Source: Roseiarcus sp049514155 (GTDB lineage Bacteria; Pseudomonadota; Alphaproteobacteria; Rhizobiales; Beijerinckiaceae). Taken from it: a stretch of 42,522 nucleotides of DNA. Position numbers and translations under genes: made by a program. The stretch covers positions 1 to 42,522 of the forward strand of contig NZ_JBEKVH010000014.1 of assembly GCF_049514155.1 (NCBI RefSeq), read 5' to 3'. Shown one piece after another: positions 1 to 8,883 of this stretch; the stretch's first letter is position 1; every line of letters begins with the position of its first letter. Below the pieces are notes generated by a model, which saw nothing but the letters and a program-made list of their open reading frames with translations, was not told where the DNA came from and searched no databases.

Positions 1-327
1 TTCGAGCGCAGCGACGTCTTCGCCATGCCGGTGAGACGAGTCGGCGCGTCGGTCGAGGGTTTCGGCATCGTTTACGCCGAGGCGGCCTGGCGCGGCGTGC
101 CGAGCCTCGCCGGCGCCGAAGGCGGCGCCGCGGACGCGGTGCTCGACGGCCAGACCGGCCTCGTGCGCCGCGGCGACGACCCGGAGGCGGTGCTGGCGGC
201 CTTGACGACGCTGCTCGCCGACGACGGACTGCGCGCACGGCTGGGCAAGGCGGCGCGCCGGCGCGCCCGTGAAGAGCTCGCCTGGTCGCACGCGCTGCCG
301 CGTTATCTCGCCGCGCTCGGCCTCTGA
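1..327 (+). CDS. Glycosyltransferase, C-terminal fragment (cut by window start)
   Basis: The frame is open from base 1 and ends at TGA 325-327, so only the last 108 residues are present. They contain the donor-nucleotide-binding region of a GT-B fold family 4 (GT1-like) glycosyltransferase: an E-G-F-G-I-V-Y-A-E-A stretch (the EX7E-type motif), then G-V-P-S-L, and then a regulatory-looking tail of the kind that ends this family (D-G-Q-T-G-L-V followed by a helical segment with D-P-E-A-V-L-A-A-L). It would transfer a sugar from a nucleotide-sugar to an envelope glycan or lipid; the acceptor cannot be told. The last 25 bases overlap the 3' end of the convergent monooxygenase gene. Confidence 0.8.
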   Translation, partial: FERSDVFAMPVRRVGASVEGFGIVYAEAAWRGVPSLAGAEGGAADAVLDGQTGLVRRGDDPEAVLAALTTLLADDGLRARLGKAARRRAREELAWSHALPRYLAALGL

Positions 328-1829
328 GGCGCGCTGCCGGCGCTCGGACTGCGCCGCGCCGTCGTCGCTGGCGGGGGATTGGAGAATCTCAGCCCGCCCC
401 CGCCGAGCGGCGCGAAGCGCAACGTCAGAAAATCGCGCCAGTAACTCTGCCGGCTCGCCCACGGCCCTTCCGCTCCCCGCTTCGGCAGTTTCGCCGCGGC
501 GCGACGATAGGCGCCGGACGAGAAATCGACCAGCGGCAGCTTCGCCATCGACGGATCGTCGGCGCGCGGGGCGCACTGGCGCCAGCCGCGCCGCTTCAGC
601 CGATTGATGAGGCGGCACGCGTAGAGGCTGACCAGGTCGGCCTTCAGCGTCCAGGCGGCGATGGTGTAGCCGAAAACGAAGACGAGATTGGGCACGCCGC
701 TCAACATCGCGCCCCTGAAGACGGTCGTCTCGCCGGGCTCGATCTCCGCTCCGTCGACGCTGAGGCGGATTGCGCCGAGCGGCTGCAGCTCGAGGCCGGT
801 GGCGGCGACGGCGACGTCGGCCTCGATGGTCCCGCCGCTGGCGAGCGCGACGCCGGTCTCGGTGAAGGTTGCGATCGTGTCGGTGACGATCGAGGCGCGG
901 CCGCTGCGCAAGGCGCGGAACAGGTCGCCGTCGGGCGCCTGACACAACCGCTGGTCCCACGGATCATAATGCGGCGTGAAATTCTTTGTCGCGTCGACGC
1001 CCGGCCCGAGCGCGTCGCGCGCCCGCGCCAGCAGCAGCCATCGCGCAACGCGCGGGAAGCGTCGGCAGAAGCGGAAGAATGCGGCGCCGACGAGAATGTT
1101 GATCCAGCGCGCAAGCCGGAACGCGAGCCGCTCCGGCAGCGCCGCGCGCAGCGCGTCGGCGAGTGCGTCGCGCGAGGCGCGCTCGATCACGTAGGTCGGC
1201 GACCGTTGCAACATCACGACATGGGCGGCGCGCCGGGCGAGCGCGGGGACCATCGTCACCGCCGTCGCGCCGCTGCCGATCACCAGCACCCGCTTGCCGA
1301 CATAGTCGATGTCGTCGGTCCAGCGCTGCGGATCGACGACGCGGCCGCCGAAGCGTTCGAGGCCGGGAAAGTCCGGCCGGTAACCGCCCTCGTAACTGTA
1401 ATAGCCGGCGCAGACGATCAGGAAGCCGCAGGTCAACTGGACCTGCCGCCGCTCCGGCCCGCTTTCGACCTCCAGGGTCCAGCGCGCCTCAGCCGTCGAC
1501 CACGCCGCCGCCCGCACCTTGCTGCCGTAGCGGATTCGCCGATCGACGCCGAACTCGCGGGCGGTGTCGCGGATGTAGGTGAGGATCGTCCGACCGCCGG
1601 CGATCGCCGCCGCATGCGTCCACGGCCGAAACGAATAGCTCAGCGTGAACATCTCGGAATCGGAACGCACGCCGGGATAGCGGAACAGGTCCCAGGTGCC
1701 GCCGAGGTCGTCGCGCCCCTCAAGGATGGCGAAACTCGAGCCCGGACAGCGAGTCCGCAGCCGGCAGGCCGCGCCAATTCCCGATAGCCCCGCCCCGACG
1801 ATCAGGACGTCAAAATGCTCGTCCGTCAA
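303..1829 (-). CDS. Flavin-containing Baeyer-Villiger-type monooxygenase
   Basis: The 508-residue protein is full length for class B flavoprotein monooxygenases of the EtaA/CzcO-like group, which use NADPH and O2 to oxidise ketones or sulfur compounds. An FAD-binding Rossmann motif (VGAGLSGIGAA) lies at residues 11-21. E37 ends the second strand, DLGGTWDLFRYPG follows at 41-53, and a second dinucleotide motif (IGSGATAVT) is at 184-192 for NADPH. The Baeyer-Villiger fingerprint F-x-G-x3-H-x3-W-P is recognisable at 160-171, but the usual His is Asp166 and the final Pro is Thr171. That substitution may alter activity. The gene stands alone and converges on the glycosyltransferase gene. Family assignment is firm; the substrate is unknown. 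Confidence 0.88.
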   Translation of the reverse strand: MTDEHFDVLIVGAGLSGIGAACRLRTRCPGSSFAILEGRDDLGGTWDLFRYPGVRSDSEMFTLSYSFRPWTHAAAIAGGRTILTYIRDTAREFGVDRRIRYGSKVRAAAWSTAEARWTLEVESGPERRQVQLTCGFLIVCAGYYSYEGGYRPDFPGLERFGGRVVDPQRWTDDIDYVGKRVLVIGSGATAVTMVPALARRAAHVVMLQRSPTYVIERASRDALADALRAALPERLAFRLARWINILVGAAFFRFCRRFPRVARWLLLARARDALGPGVDATKNFTPHYDPWDQRLCQAPDGDLFRALRSGRASIVTDTIATFTETGVALASGGTIEADVAVAATGLELQPLGAIRLSVDGAEIEPGETTVFRGAMLSGVPNLVFVFGYTIAAWTLKADLVSLYACRLINRLKRRGWRQCAPRADDPSMAKLPLVDFSSGAYRRAAAKLPKRGAEGPWASRQSYWRDFLTLRFAPLGGGGLRFSNPPPATTARRSPSAGSAPQRPSAAR

Positions 1830-2010
1830 AGCTGGTCCCGTCTCCCCGCAACGCCGGCGCGCGCGACACTACGACAAATCGAGCCGGGCGCCAGCCAAAA
1901 ATACGTCGTTCGCCCAAATGGTTCGCTCGTTCAAGCGATGGGCCGGATCGACGACGGACGAGCGATTGAATGCTACAACGCGCGTCCGGACCGCAAACGA
2001 CGGAGCGACG

Positions 2011-2274
2011 ATGAAAGTCACGATCGAGATCGACTGCACGCCGGTCGAAGCGCGCCAATTCATGGGCCTGCCGGACGTCCAGCCGATGCAGGCGGCGGTG
2101 ATGGCGGAGATCGAGAAGCGGGTGATGGCGGAAGCGGCGAAATTCTCGCCCGACGGCTTTCTGCGGGCCTGGTTCGCCGAAGGCCAGCAGGGCGCCGAAT
2201 GGTTCCGCGACACGTTCCGCGGCTTTTTCGCCCAGGCCGCCGCCACGGGCGGCGGCGGCCCCGAAAAGAGCTGA
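2011..2274 (+). CDS. DUF6489 family small protein
   Basis: This is an 87-residue acidic cytosolic protein with no signal peptide. It begins M-K-V-T-I-E-I-D-C-T-P-x-E-A-R and continues with a G-L-P-D-V-x-P-M-Q motif, then a helical segment and W-F-R-D-T-F-R-G-F-F. This pattern is that of a small alphaproteobacterial family known as DUF6489, of unknown function. The ATG at 2011 is preceded by CGGAGCG, a reasonable ribosome binding site. The gene stops seven bases before the end of the convergent aspS gene. Two longer overlapping frames in this region were not preferred because they lack family similarity. Confidence 0.75.
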   Translation: MKVTIEIDCTPVEARQFMGLPDVQPMQAAVMAEIEKRVMAEAAKFSPDGFLRAWFAEGQQGAEWFRDTFRGFFAQAAATGGGGPEKS

Positions 2275-2281
2275 GGCGCGA

Positions 2282-4102
2282 TCATCCTTCCGGCAGGTTC
2301 GGGCGAATGTGCAGCTCGCGCAATTGCTTCGCCGACGCCGGCGACGGCGCCCCCATCAGCAGATCCTCGGCGCGCTGGTTCATCGGGAACAAGGCCACTT
2401 CGCGCAGGTTCTGCTCGCCGGCGAGCAGCATGACGATGCGGTCGACGCCCGCCGCCATGCCGCCGTGCGGCGGCGCGCCGTACTGGAAGGCGCGGTACAT
2501 GCCGCCGAAGCGCTCGACGACGGTCTGTTCGCCGTAGCCGGCGATCTCGAACGCCTTGACCATCGCTTCGGGCTTGTGGTTGCGGATGCCGCCCGAGGCG
2601 AGCTCGAAGCCGTTGCAGGCGATGTCGTACTGGAACGCCTTGATGTGCAGCGGGTCCTTGTCCTGCAACGCTTCCAGGCCGCCCTGCGGCATCGAGAACG
2701 GGTTGTGCGAGAAGTCGATCTTCTTGTCGTCCTCGTTCCACTCGAACATCGGGAAGTCGACGATCCAGGCGAATGCGAAGCGGTTCTCGTCGACGAGCTT
2801 GAGGTCTTGCGCGACTTTGTTGCGCGCCAGGCCGGCGAACTTGGCGAACACGGCAGGATCGCCGGCGACGAAGAACGCCGAGTCGCCCGCCTTGAGGCCG
2901 AGCTGGGCGCGCACCGCCTCGGTGCGCTCGGGCCCGATGTTGTTGGCGAGCGGGCCGCGGCCGCCGATTCCGGTCGCCTTCGGGTCCTGCTGCAGCGTCG
3001 TCTCGTCCTTGGCGCGATCGAAGAACAGCATGTAACCGAGGCCCGGCTGGCCCTCGCCCTGCGCCCAGGAATTCATCCGGTCGGCGAAGGTGCGCTGCCC
3101 GCCGCCGGGCGCCGGAATCGCCCAGACCTCGTTCTTCTCCGACTCGAGCAGGCGCGCGAACACCTTGAAGCCCGAACCGCGGAAATGGTCGGAGACATTC
3201 TGCATGACGATCGGATTGCGCAGGTCGGGCTTGTCGGAGCCGTATTTGCGCATCGCCTCGGCGAAGGGGATGCGCGGCCACGGCGACGGCGTCACCGGCT
3301 TGTCGCCGGCGAATTCCTCGAACACGCCGCGGATCACTGGCTCCATCGCGCCCAGCACGTCGTCCTGCTCGACGAAGCTCATCTCGACGTCGAGCTGGTA
3401 GAACTCGCCCGGCAGGCGGTCGGCGCGCGGGTCCTCGTCGCGGAAACACGGCGCGATCTGGAAATAGCGGTCGAAGCCGGCCATCATCAACAGCTGCTTG
3501 TACTGCTGCGGCGCCTGCGGCAGCGCGTAGAATTTGCCGGGATGGATGCGCGAGGGCACCAGGAAGTCACGCGCGCCCTCGGGGCTCGAGGCGGTCAGGA
3601 TCGGCGTCTGGAACTCGAAGAAGCCCTGGCGCTTCATCCGGCTGCGCATCGAATCGACGATCCGTCCGCGCAGCATGATGTTGGCGTGAAGCTTCTCGCG
3701 CCTAAGGTCGAGGAAGCGGTACTTGAGCCGCGTGTCCTCCGGATAGGGCTGGTCGCCGAACACCGGCATCGGCAGATCGCCGGCCGGGCCGAGCACTTCG
3801 ATCTCGCGCACGTAAACTTCGACCAGGCCGGTCGCCATCTCGGGGTTCTCGGTGCCCGCGGGGCGCTTGCGGACCGCGCCGTCGACGCGCACGACATATT
3901 CGGAGCGCAGTTTCTCGGCCAGCTCGAAGGCGGGCGAATCCGGATCGACCACGCATTGGCTGATTCCGTAGTGATCGCGCAGATCGATGAACAGCACGCC
4001 GCCGTGGTCGCGGATGCGGTGGCACCAGCCCGACAGGCGGACGGTCTTCCCGTCCTCGGCGAGCCCGAGAGCGCCGCAGGTATGGGTCCGGTAGCGATGC
4101 AT
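2282..4102 (-). CDS. aspS: Aspartate--tRNA ligase (AspRS, bacterial type)
   Basis: The 606-residue class II synthetase charges tRNA-Asp (possibly also tRNA-Asn) with aspartate. An N-terminal OB-fold anticodon-binding domain covers about residues 1-110. The catalytic core has motif 1 around the F-F-E-F-Q-T-P stretch, and motif 2 as F-R-D-E-D-x-R-A-D-R. A bacterial GAD-type insertion spans roughly 290-420, and motif 3 is G-x-A-A-G-V-D-R near the C-terminus. The start at 4102 gives the usual MHRYRTH beginning and has AGGAAAG ten bases upstream; a longer frame to 4192 adds 30 residues not typical of the family. It is divergent from cinA/pncC with 206 bases between them. Whether it is discriminating or non-discriminating cannot be decided here. 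Confidence 0.97.
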   Translation of the reverse strand: MHRYRTHTCGALGLAEDGKTVRLSGWCHRIRDHGGVLFIDLRDHYGISQCVVDPDSPAFELAEKLRSEYVVRVDGAVRKRPAGTENPEMATGLVEVYVREIEVLGPAGDLPMPVFGDQPYPEDTRLKYRFLDLRREKLHANIMLRGRIVDSMRSRMKRQGFFEFQTPILTASSPEGARDFLVPSRIHPGKFYALPQAPQQYKQLLMMAGFDRYFQIAPCFRDEDPRADRLPGEFYQLDVEMSFVEQDDVLGAMEPVIRGVFEEFAGDKPVTPSPWPRIPFAEAMRKYGSDKPDLRNPIVMQNVSDHFRGSGFKVFARLLESEKNEVWAIPAPGGGQRTFADRMNSWAQGEGQPGLGYMLFFDRAKDETTLQQDPKATGIGGRGPLANNIGPERTEAVRAQLGLKAGDSAFFVAGDPAVFAKFAGLARNKVAQDLKLVDENRFAFAWIVDFPMFEWNEDDKKIDFSHNPFSMPQGGLEALQDKDPLHIKAFQYDIACNGFELASGGIRNHKPEAMVKAFEIAGYGEQTVVERFGGMYRAFQYGAPPHGGMAAGVDRIVMLLAGEQNLREVALFPMNQRAEDLLMGAPSPASAKQLRELHIRPNLPEG

Positions 4103-4308
4103 GAGCGTGCTTCTTTCCTGACGCCGGGAGGCGACGCGACGCGCCGGCGCGCATTCGGCGGCCGGAGTCGAGCGCCGGGCCCGGCGGTTCAATCCAATCG
4201 CGGACGGCTCTAGCCGAAAACACGCGGCGGGAAAAGCGCCGCCCTACGGGCTAAACGGGAGCGCGAAGCCATGTTAAGGCTCCGCCGCTCGCCAGAGGGA
4301 GCCGAGAG

Positions 4309-4800
4309 ATGTTCGCGCCCGCCCTGATCGAACGCGCCGCGGCGCTGCTGACGCTGTGCCGCGAGCGCGGGCTGAAGCTCGCCACGGCCGAATCCTGCAC
4401 CGGCGGCCTGGTCGCAGGCCTTCTGACCGAAATTGCCGGCTCTTCGGCGGTCGTCGAGCGCGGCTTCGTCGTCTATTCCAACCTCGCCAAGCAGGAGATG
4501 CTCGGCGTGCCCGAAGAGACACTCGTCCGATGGGGCGCGGTCAGCGACGCGACGGCGCGCGCCATGGCCGAAGGCGCGCTCGCCCATTCGGCCGCTGACC
4601 TTGCCGTTGCGGTGACCGGGATCGCCGGCCCTGACGGCGGGACGGCGACAAAGCCCGTCGGCCTGGTCCATTTCGCCGCGGCGCGCCGCGGCGGCCCAGT
4701 CGTCGCGCTGGAGCGGCGCTTCGGTCCCCTGGGGCGGGGCGCGATCAGGCTCGCGGCGGTCGAAACAGCCCTGGAGATGCTGGAAGCGGCGGCGGATTAG
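4309..4800 (+). CDS. pncC: CinA C-terminal domain protein, NMN deamidase type
   Basis: The 163-residue protein matches the stand-alone CinA C-terminal domain. Members hydrolyse nicotinamide mononucleotide to nicotinic acid mononucleotide in NAD recycling. The signature A-T-A-E-S-C-T-G-G lies at residues 25-33, with S29 as the expected nucleophile. Y-S-N-L-A-K follows at 56-61, with K61 as the partner lysine, and V-T-G-I-A-G-P-D-G-G-T comes later. The N-terminal molybdopterin-binding-like domain of full CinA is absent, which is common. The start is preceded by GAGGGAGCC. The gene ends four bases inside the convergent COQ10-like gene. Confidence 0.9.
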   Translation: MFAPALIERAAALLTLCRERGLKLATAESCTGGLVAGLLTEIAGSSAVVERGFVVYSNLAKQEMLGVPEETLVRWGAVSDATARAMAEGALAHSAADLAVAVTGIAGPDGGTATKPVGLVHFAAARRGGPVVALERRFGPLGRGAIRLAAVETALEMLEAAAD

Positions 4801-5261
4801 GCCGGCGCGCGGCCGTAGATTTTGTCCGCCCGCGCCTCGAAGGCGGCGGAGAACTTGCGGAAGGCGGCGTCGAACATCGCGCCCATCAAGGCGGCGAGCA
4901 GCCGGCTGCGGAACTCGTAGGCGATGAAGAACTCGACCGTCGAGCCGCCGCCCTCAGGGGCGTCGCGAAAGTTCCAGACGTTTTCGAGCCGGCTGAACGG
5001 GCCGTCGATGTATGCGACGACGATCTTCAGCCGCGCCGGATCGAGCGCGACGCGGCTGGTGAACCTCTCGCGGATCGCCTTGTAGCCGACCTCCATGTCG
5101 GCGATCAGCGTTTCGATCCCCGTCTCGCTCTTCTCACGCCGGCGCACCTTCAGCGCTCGGCACAGCGGCACGAATTCAGGATAGCGCTCGACGTCGGCGA
5201 CGAGCGCGAACATCTGGGAAGCGGAATGCCGAACCCGCCGCTCGCTGCTAAACGACGGCAC
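4797..5261 (-). CDS. COQ10-like / RatA-family START-fold protein
   Basis: The 154-residue protein belongs to the SRPBCC (START-like) lipid-binding superfamily, in the polyketide-cyclase/COQ10 branch. These proteins bind ubiquinone and support respiration. In E. coli the homologue was described as the ribosome-association toxin RatA, so automated annotation may call it a toxin. Seen features are the M-F-A-L-V-A-D-V-E-R-Y-P-E-F-V-P segment near residues 17-32 and a late F-F-I-A-Y-E-F-R-S-R-L-L strand-helix unit. No antitoxin-like gene adjoins it. It starts seven bases after the stop of the upstream DUF1467 gene, so the two are probably co-transcribed. A role in quinone handling is more likely than a toxin. 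Confidence 0.85.
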   Translation of the reverse strand: MPSFSSERRVRHSASQMFALVADVERYPEFVPLCRALKVRRREKSETGIETLIADMEVGYKAIRERFTSRVALDPARLKIVVAYIDGPFSRLENVWNFRDAPEGGGSTVEFFIAYEFRSRLLAALMGAMFDAAFRKFSAAFEARADKIYGRAPA

Positions 5262-5267
5262 GTTTCT

Positions 5268-5501
5268 CTAGCCCATCCAATAGGCGAAGGCGTCGACGAC
5301 GACAAAGATCGCCGCCGCGAGCGCGGTCGTCCAGACGGCGACACGGGCCAGGCGGGGAGAGATCGGCGCCCCGCGATCGACGCCCGCGGGCGTCTCGGCC
5401 TCCTGAACCTCGGGCCCCGAGCGGGCGGCGAGCGGCAGCACGACGAACAGCGAGATCCACCAAATGGTGAAGAACGCCGCGACGGCGAGCGGCGCCGGCA
5501 T
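5268..5501 (-). CDS. DUF1467 family two-helix membrane protein
   Basis: The protein has 77 residues. It begins with a hydrophobic helix containing A-A-F-F-T-I-W-W-I-S-L-F (about residues 7-26), followed by a charged loop and a second helix at about 53-75. This is the pattern of the alphaproteobacterial DUF1467 family, whose function is not known. It lies between secG (33 bases upstream) and the COQ10-like gene (six bases downstream), on the same strand, so it is likely part of a secG-DUF1467-coq10 transcript. Location in the inner membrane is inferred from the helices. Confidence 0.8.
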   Translation of the reverse strand: MPAPLAVAAFFTIWWISLFVVLPLAARSGPEVQEAETPAGVDRGAPISPRLARVAVWTTALAAAIFVVVDAFAYWMG

Positions 5502-5534
5502 CAGCAGGCGTCCGGGCGACGCGCGGCGGCCATC

Positions 5535-5951
5535 CTACTTCGGCGCGTCCTGGGCCGGCGCGGCGGGGGCAGCCGGCGCTGCGGGCGCGACCGGCGCTGC
5601 GGGAGCGCCGCCGCTTTGGTTCTGCATCTGCTTGAGCTGATCGAGCAGGCTCGCCGGGGCCGTCGTCGGCGCGCTGGCGGGCGCCCCGGAAGTCGAGGCC
5701 GGAACATTATTGATCAGCGAACGCGGCGCGCGGCCCCAGCTCGCCAGGATCGACATCGTCAGCGCGGTGACGAAGAACAGCGTCCCCAGAATCGCCGTCG
5801 CCCGAGACAAGGCGTTGGCCTGGCCGCGGCCGGTCATGAAGCCGCCGCCGCCGCCCGTCCCCAGCACGCCGCCCTCCGAGCGCTGCAGCAGCACGGCGGC
5901 GACGAGGGCGATCACCACCAGCAGGTGAATGACGATCAGCACGGTTTGCAT
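5535..5951 (-). CDS. secG: Preprotein translocase subunit SecG
   Basis: The 138-residue SecG subunit of the SecYEG channel stimulates protein export across the inner membrane. Helix 1 (residues 1-22, MQTVLIVIHLLVVIALVAAV) is followed by L-L-Q-R-S-E-G-G-V-L-G, a glycine-rich loop and F-M-T-G-R-G, and then helix 2 at about 50-68. The remaining C-terminal part is a low-complexity Ala/Pro tail with repeated A-P-A-A-P units, as found in many alphaproteobacterial SecG proteins. The start at 5951 places the first residue at the conserved helix; a frame extension to 6035 is not needed. tpiA lies 114 bases upstream on the same strand, a common alphaproteobacterial order. Confidence 0.95.
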   Translation of the reverse strand: MQTVLIVIHLLVVIALVAAVLLQRSEGGVLGTGGGGGFMTGRGQANALSRATAILGTLFFVTALTMSILASWGRAPRSLINNVPASTSGAPASAPTTAPASLLDQLKQMQNQSGGAPAAPVAPAAPAAPAAPAQDAPK

Positions 5952-6065
5952 GAAGACGATCCTTGGCGGCCGCCAGGGCGGCCCGAGCGCGAAAAAACTG
6001 GCGCGCTCGTAGCACGCCGCCGGCGGCGCGTCCACGCCGTCGGCAGCCTCGCAGCTCCTGCTCCG

Positions 6066-6824
6066 TCAGACGTAAGTGGCGGCGATCGCCATGAAATCGA
6101 CGGCCTTCAGGCTCGCCCCGCCGACCAGGGCGCCGTCGACATTGGCCAAGCCGAGCAGTTCCTTGGCGTTGGACGGCTTGACCGAGCCGCCGTAGAGGAT
6201 GCGCAGCTTCGCGCCGGCGGCCCCGTAAACCTCGCCAAGCAGCCCGCGGATCGCCGCATGCACCTCGGCCACGTTCGCCGGCGTCGGCGTCAGGCCGGTG
6301 CCGATCGCCCAGACCGGCTCATAGGCGACCACGACCGTCTCCGGCGCGCCGCCGGCCGGCAGCGAGCCGCGCACCTGGCTGCTGACGATCTCGATCGCCT
6401 TGCCCGCTTCGCGCTCGGCGCGGGTCTCGCCGACGCAGACGATCGCGGTCAGGCCCGATTTCAGCGCCGCTTCGGCCTTGGCTTTCACCGCGGCGTCGGT
6501 CTCGCCGTGATACTGGCGGCGCTCGGAATGGCCGACGATCACGTATTGGGCGCCGGCGTCCTTGATCATCGGCGCGGAAATGTCGCCGGTGAAGGCGCCG
6601 CTGTCCTTGGCGTGGCAGTCCTGCCCGCCGAGCGACACCTTGCCGCCCTTCAGCGCCCAGGCCGCCTGCGCCAACAGGGTCGCCGGCGGACAGACCGCGA
6701 GTTCGGCGGCGCCCGCCTTGCCCGCGTCGACCGCCTCGCGCATCGCCTTGAGCTCCGCGAGGGAGGCGCTCAGGCCGTTCATCTTCCAGTTGCCCGCCAC
6801 GAGGGGGCGCACGCCAGGGGTCAT
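6066..6824 (-). CDS. tpiA: Triose-phosphate isomerase
   Basis: The 252-residue TIM-barrel enzyme interconverts dihydroxyacetone phosphate and glyceraldehyde 3-phosphate in glycolysis and gluconeogenesis. All catalytic residues are visible: N12 and K14 in A-G-N-W-K-M-N, H99 in V-G-H-S-E-R-R, and E169 in A-Y-E-P-V-W-A-I-G-T-G (followed by the flexible loop 6). The phosphate-binding L-Y-G-G-S-V motif is near the end. The start at 6824 gives normal length; the open frame runs further to 6938 but those residues are not conserved. It is divergent from the ppiD-like gene and upstream of secG. Confidence 0.97.
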   Translation of the reverse strand: MTPGVRPLVAGNWKMNGLSASLAELKAMREAVDAGKAGAAELAVCPPATLLAQAAWALKGGKVSLGGQDCHAKDSGAFTGDISAPMIKDAGAQYVIVGHSERRQYHGETDAAVKAKAEAALKSGLTAIVCVGETRAEREAGKAIEIVSSQVRGSLPAGGAPETVVVAYEPVWAIGTGLTPTPANVAEVHAAIRGLLGEVYGAAGAKLRILYGGSVKPSNAKELLGLANVDGALVGGASLKAVDFMAIAATYV

Positions 6825-6983
6825 GGTTCGCCTTTCAACAACGTCATTTGAAGCTGGGCCGGGGCGGATTAACACTCCCGCCGGTCCTATGCAAAGACCG
6901 TCGAGGGCGGTAAGTAGGCCCCCGAAGGCCGCAGCCACAATGGCCGCGGGCGGATGGTCGCGGTTTGAGGAACGTCAAGATCC

Positions 6984-8873
6984 ATGCTCGACGGGATGCG
7001 CAAGATTTCGCAACATTGGATCGGCCGCGCCATTTTAACGGTGCTGTTCGGCCTCCTGATCGTCAGCTTTGTCATCTGGGGCGTCGGCGACATGTTCCGC
7101 GGCTTCGTCCCGGACAAGGTTGCGGAGGTCGGCGGCCAGTCGATCACGACGCAGCAGTACCAGAACTCGCTGCAGACCGTGATGTACCGCATCCAGAGCC
7201 GCACGCACCGCAACCTCACCAGCGCGCAGGCCCACGAGCTCGGCCTCGATCGCCAAGTGCTCGGAAACCTGATCGCCGACGCGGCGCTCGACGTGCGCGC
7301 CGCCTCGCTCGGCATGGCGATTTCCGAGGCCTCGATCGTCGCCGCGGTGCGTTCGGACCCGAGCCTGCAGGACGCCTCCGGTCAGTTCAACCCCGCCGCC
7401 TTCGATCAGGCCCTGCGCGACTCCGGCCTCACTGAGCGCGGCTTCTTCGTCGCCCAGAGCCGCGCCTACATGCGCCAGCAGATCGAGACGCCGCTGATCG
7501 ACGGCCTTGCCGCGCCGAAGCCGCTCGTCGACCTGCTCGCCCGCGTCGAGGCGCAGACCCGCGCAATCGACTACGTCACCCTGCCGCCAAGCGCGGCCGG
7601 CGACATTCCCGCCCCCGCCGACGACGCGCTCAAGGCCTATTTCAACGAGCGCAAGGATCAGTATCAAGCGCCGGAATATCGCGCGCTCGAAATCCTGCTG
7701 GTCGATCCGAGCGCGCTCGCCAATCCCGCCGACGTGTCCGACGACGACGCCAAGGCCGACTACGACAAGGTTCGCGACGCGCGCTTCGCCACGCCGGAGA
7801 AGCGCAAGTTGCAGCAGATCGTCTTTCCCGACCAGGCGTCGGCCGACGACGCGGAGGCGAAGATCAAGGCCGGAGCGAGCTTCGACGACATCGTCAAGGC
7901 GCGCAATCTGAGCGCTTCCGACGTCGATCTCGGCGAGACGGTCAAGGCGGCGATGTTCGATCATTCGATCGCCGACGCCGCATTCGCACTGCCGCAGGAC
8001 GGCGTCAGCGAAGTCGTCAAAGGCCAGTTCGGTCCGGCGATCGTGCGGGTCGTCGCCATCACGCCGGGCAGCGCGAAGACCTTCGACGAGGTCAAGGACA
8101 CGCTGAAGAAGGAGATCGCGGCCGACCGCGTCGCCGGCCAGGTGCAGAGCGTGCACGACAAGATCGAGGACGCGCGCGTCTCGGGCAAGACGCTCGCCGA
8201 AGCGGCCAAGACCGTCGGCCTTGAAGCGCGGTCGATCGCCGCGGTCGACGCCCAGGGCCGGGACGATAAGGGCGCCGCGCTCGACCTGCCTGATCAGGCC
8301 GAGCTGCTCGCCTCCGCTTACGCTTCCGACGTCGGCGTCGACGACGCGCCGCTGCAGACCAACAACCGCGGTTGGTTGTGGTTCGACGTGATCAAGGTCG
8401 ACCCGGCGCGCGACCGCGCGTTCGACGAGGTCAAGGACCAGGTCGAGAAGGAATGGCGCGCCGAGGCGGTCACCAAGGCGCTTTCCGCCAAGGCCGACGA
8501 CATGGTCAAGCAGATCGGAGGCGGCGCGACGCCGGAGAGCCTCGCCCAGGGCGCCGGGCTCGAAGCGAAGTCCGCCGTCGACCTTCGCCGCGGCGGCGGC
8601 GCTGGGCTTGCGCCGAGCCTGGTCAACGCCGTCTTCACCGTGCCGGCGGGCGGCGCCGGTTCGGCTGCGACGCCGGACGGCCGCGTCGTCTTCAAGGTCG
8701 TCGCCGACGCGACGCCGCCGACCAAGTTCGACGACCCCGCGGTCAAGGCCATCGCAACCCAGCTCACCGAGGGGCTGCAAACCAGCGTCGTCGCGCAATT
8801 CGTCAGCGCGCTCGAAAACGAGCTCGGCGTCAGAATCCACCAAAACGTACTGCAATCAGCTGCGGGCAGCTGA
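6984..8873 (+). CDS. ppiD: PpiD-like periplasmic peptidyl-prolyl isomerase / SurA N-terminal domain protein
   Basis: The 629-residue protein is anchored by one N-terminal membrane helix (about residues 16-35) with the rest in the periplasm. A SurA_N-type chaperone domain follows (about 45-190, with V-G-G-Q-S-I-T-T-Q-Q-Y-Q). A parvulin-like PPIase domain lies around 250-370, and a second helical chaperone half extends to the C-terminus. PpiD proteins assist newly exported outer-membrane and periplasmic proteins. The parvulin domain looks divergent, so true isomerase activity is uncertain. The ATG at 6984 precedes a second in-frame ATG at 6996, which could also serve. trpE starts only ten bases after its stop, so the two are co-transcribed, as in other Hyphomicrobiales. 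Confidence 0.88.
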   Translation: MLDGMRKISQHWIGRAILTVLFGLLIVSFVIWGVGDMFRGFVPDKVAEVGGQSITTQQYQNSLQTVMYRIQSRTHRNLTSAQAHELGLDRQVLGNLIADAALDVRAASLGMAISEASIVAAVRSDPSLQDASGQFNPAAFDQALRDSGLTERGFFVAQSRAYMRQQIETPLIDGLAAPKPLVDLLARVEAQTRAIDYVTLPPSAAGDIPAPADDALKAYFNERKDQYQAPEYRALEILLVDPSALANPADVSDDDAKADYDKVRDARFATPEKRKLQQIVFPDQASADDAEAKIKAGASFDDIVKARNLSASDVDLGETVKAAMFDHSIADAAFALPQDGVSEVVKGQFGPAIVRVVAITPGSAKTFDEVKDTLKKEIAADRVAGQVQSVHDKIEDARVSGKTLAEAAKTVGLEARSIAAVDAQGRDDKGAALDLPDQAELLASAYASDVGVDDAPLQTNNRGWLWFDVIKVDPARDRAFDEVKDQVEKEWRAEAVTKALSAKADDMVKQIGGGATPESLAQGAGLEAKSAVDLRRGGGAGLAPSLVNAVFTVPAGGAGSAATPDGRVVFKVVADATPPTKFDDPAVKAIATQLTEGLQTSVVAQFVSALENELGVRIHQNVLQSAAGS

Positions 8874-8883
8874 GGCCGGCGCG

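Noticed and set aside
2309..4213. 634-residue open frame antisense to aspS
   Set aside because: It mirrors the codon pattern of a clear aspS gene; composition is Arg/Ala/His/Leu-rich with no domain. Typical antisense shadow in GC-rich DNA.
4797..5261. Toxin of a type II toxin-antitoxin pair (RatA label)
   Set aside because: No antitoxin partner is present and the protein fits COQ10-like lipid-binding proteins; the toxin name is inherited from one E. coli study.
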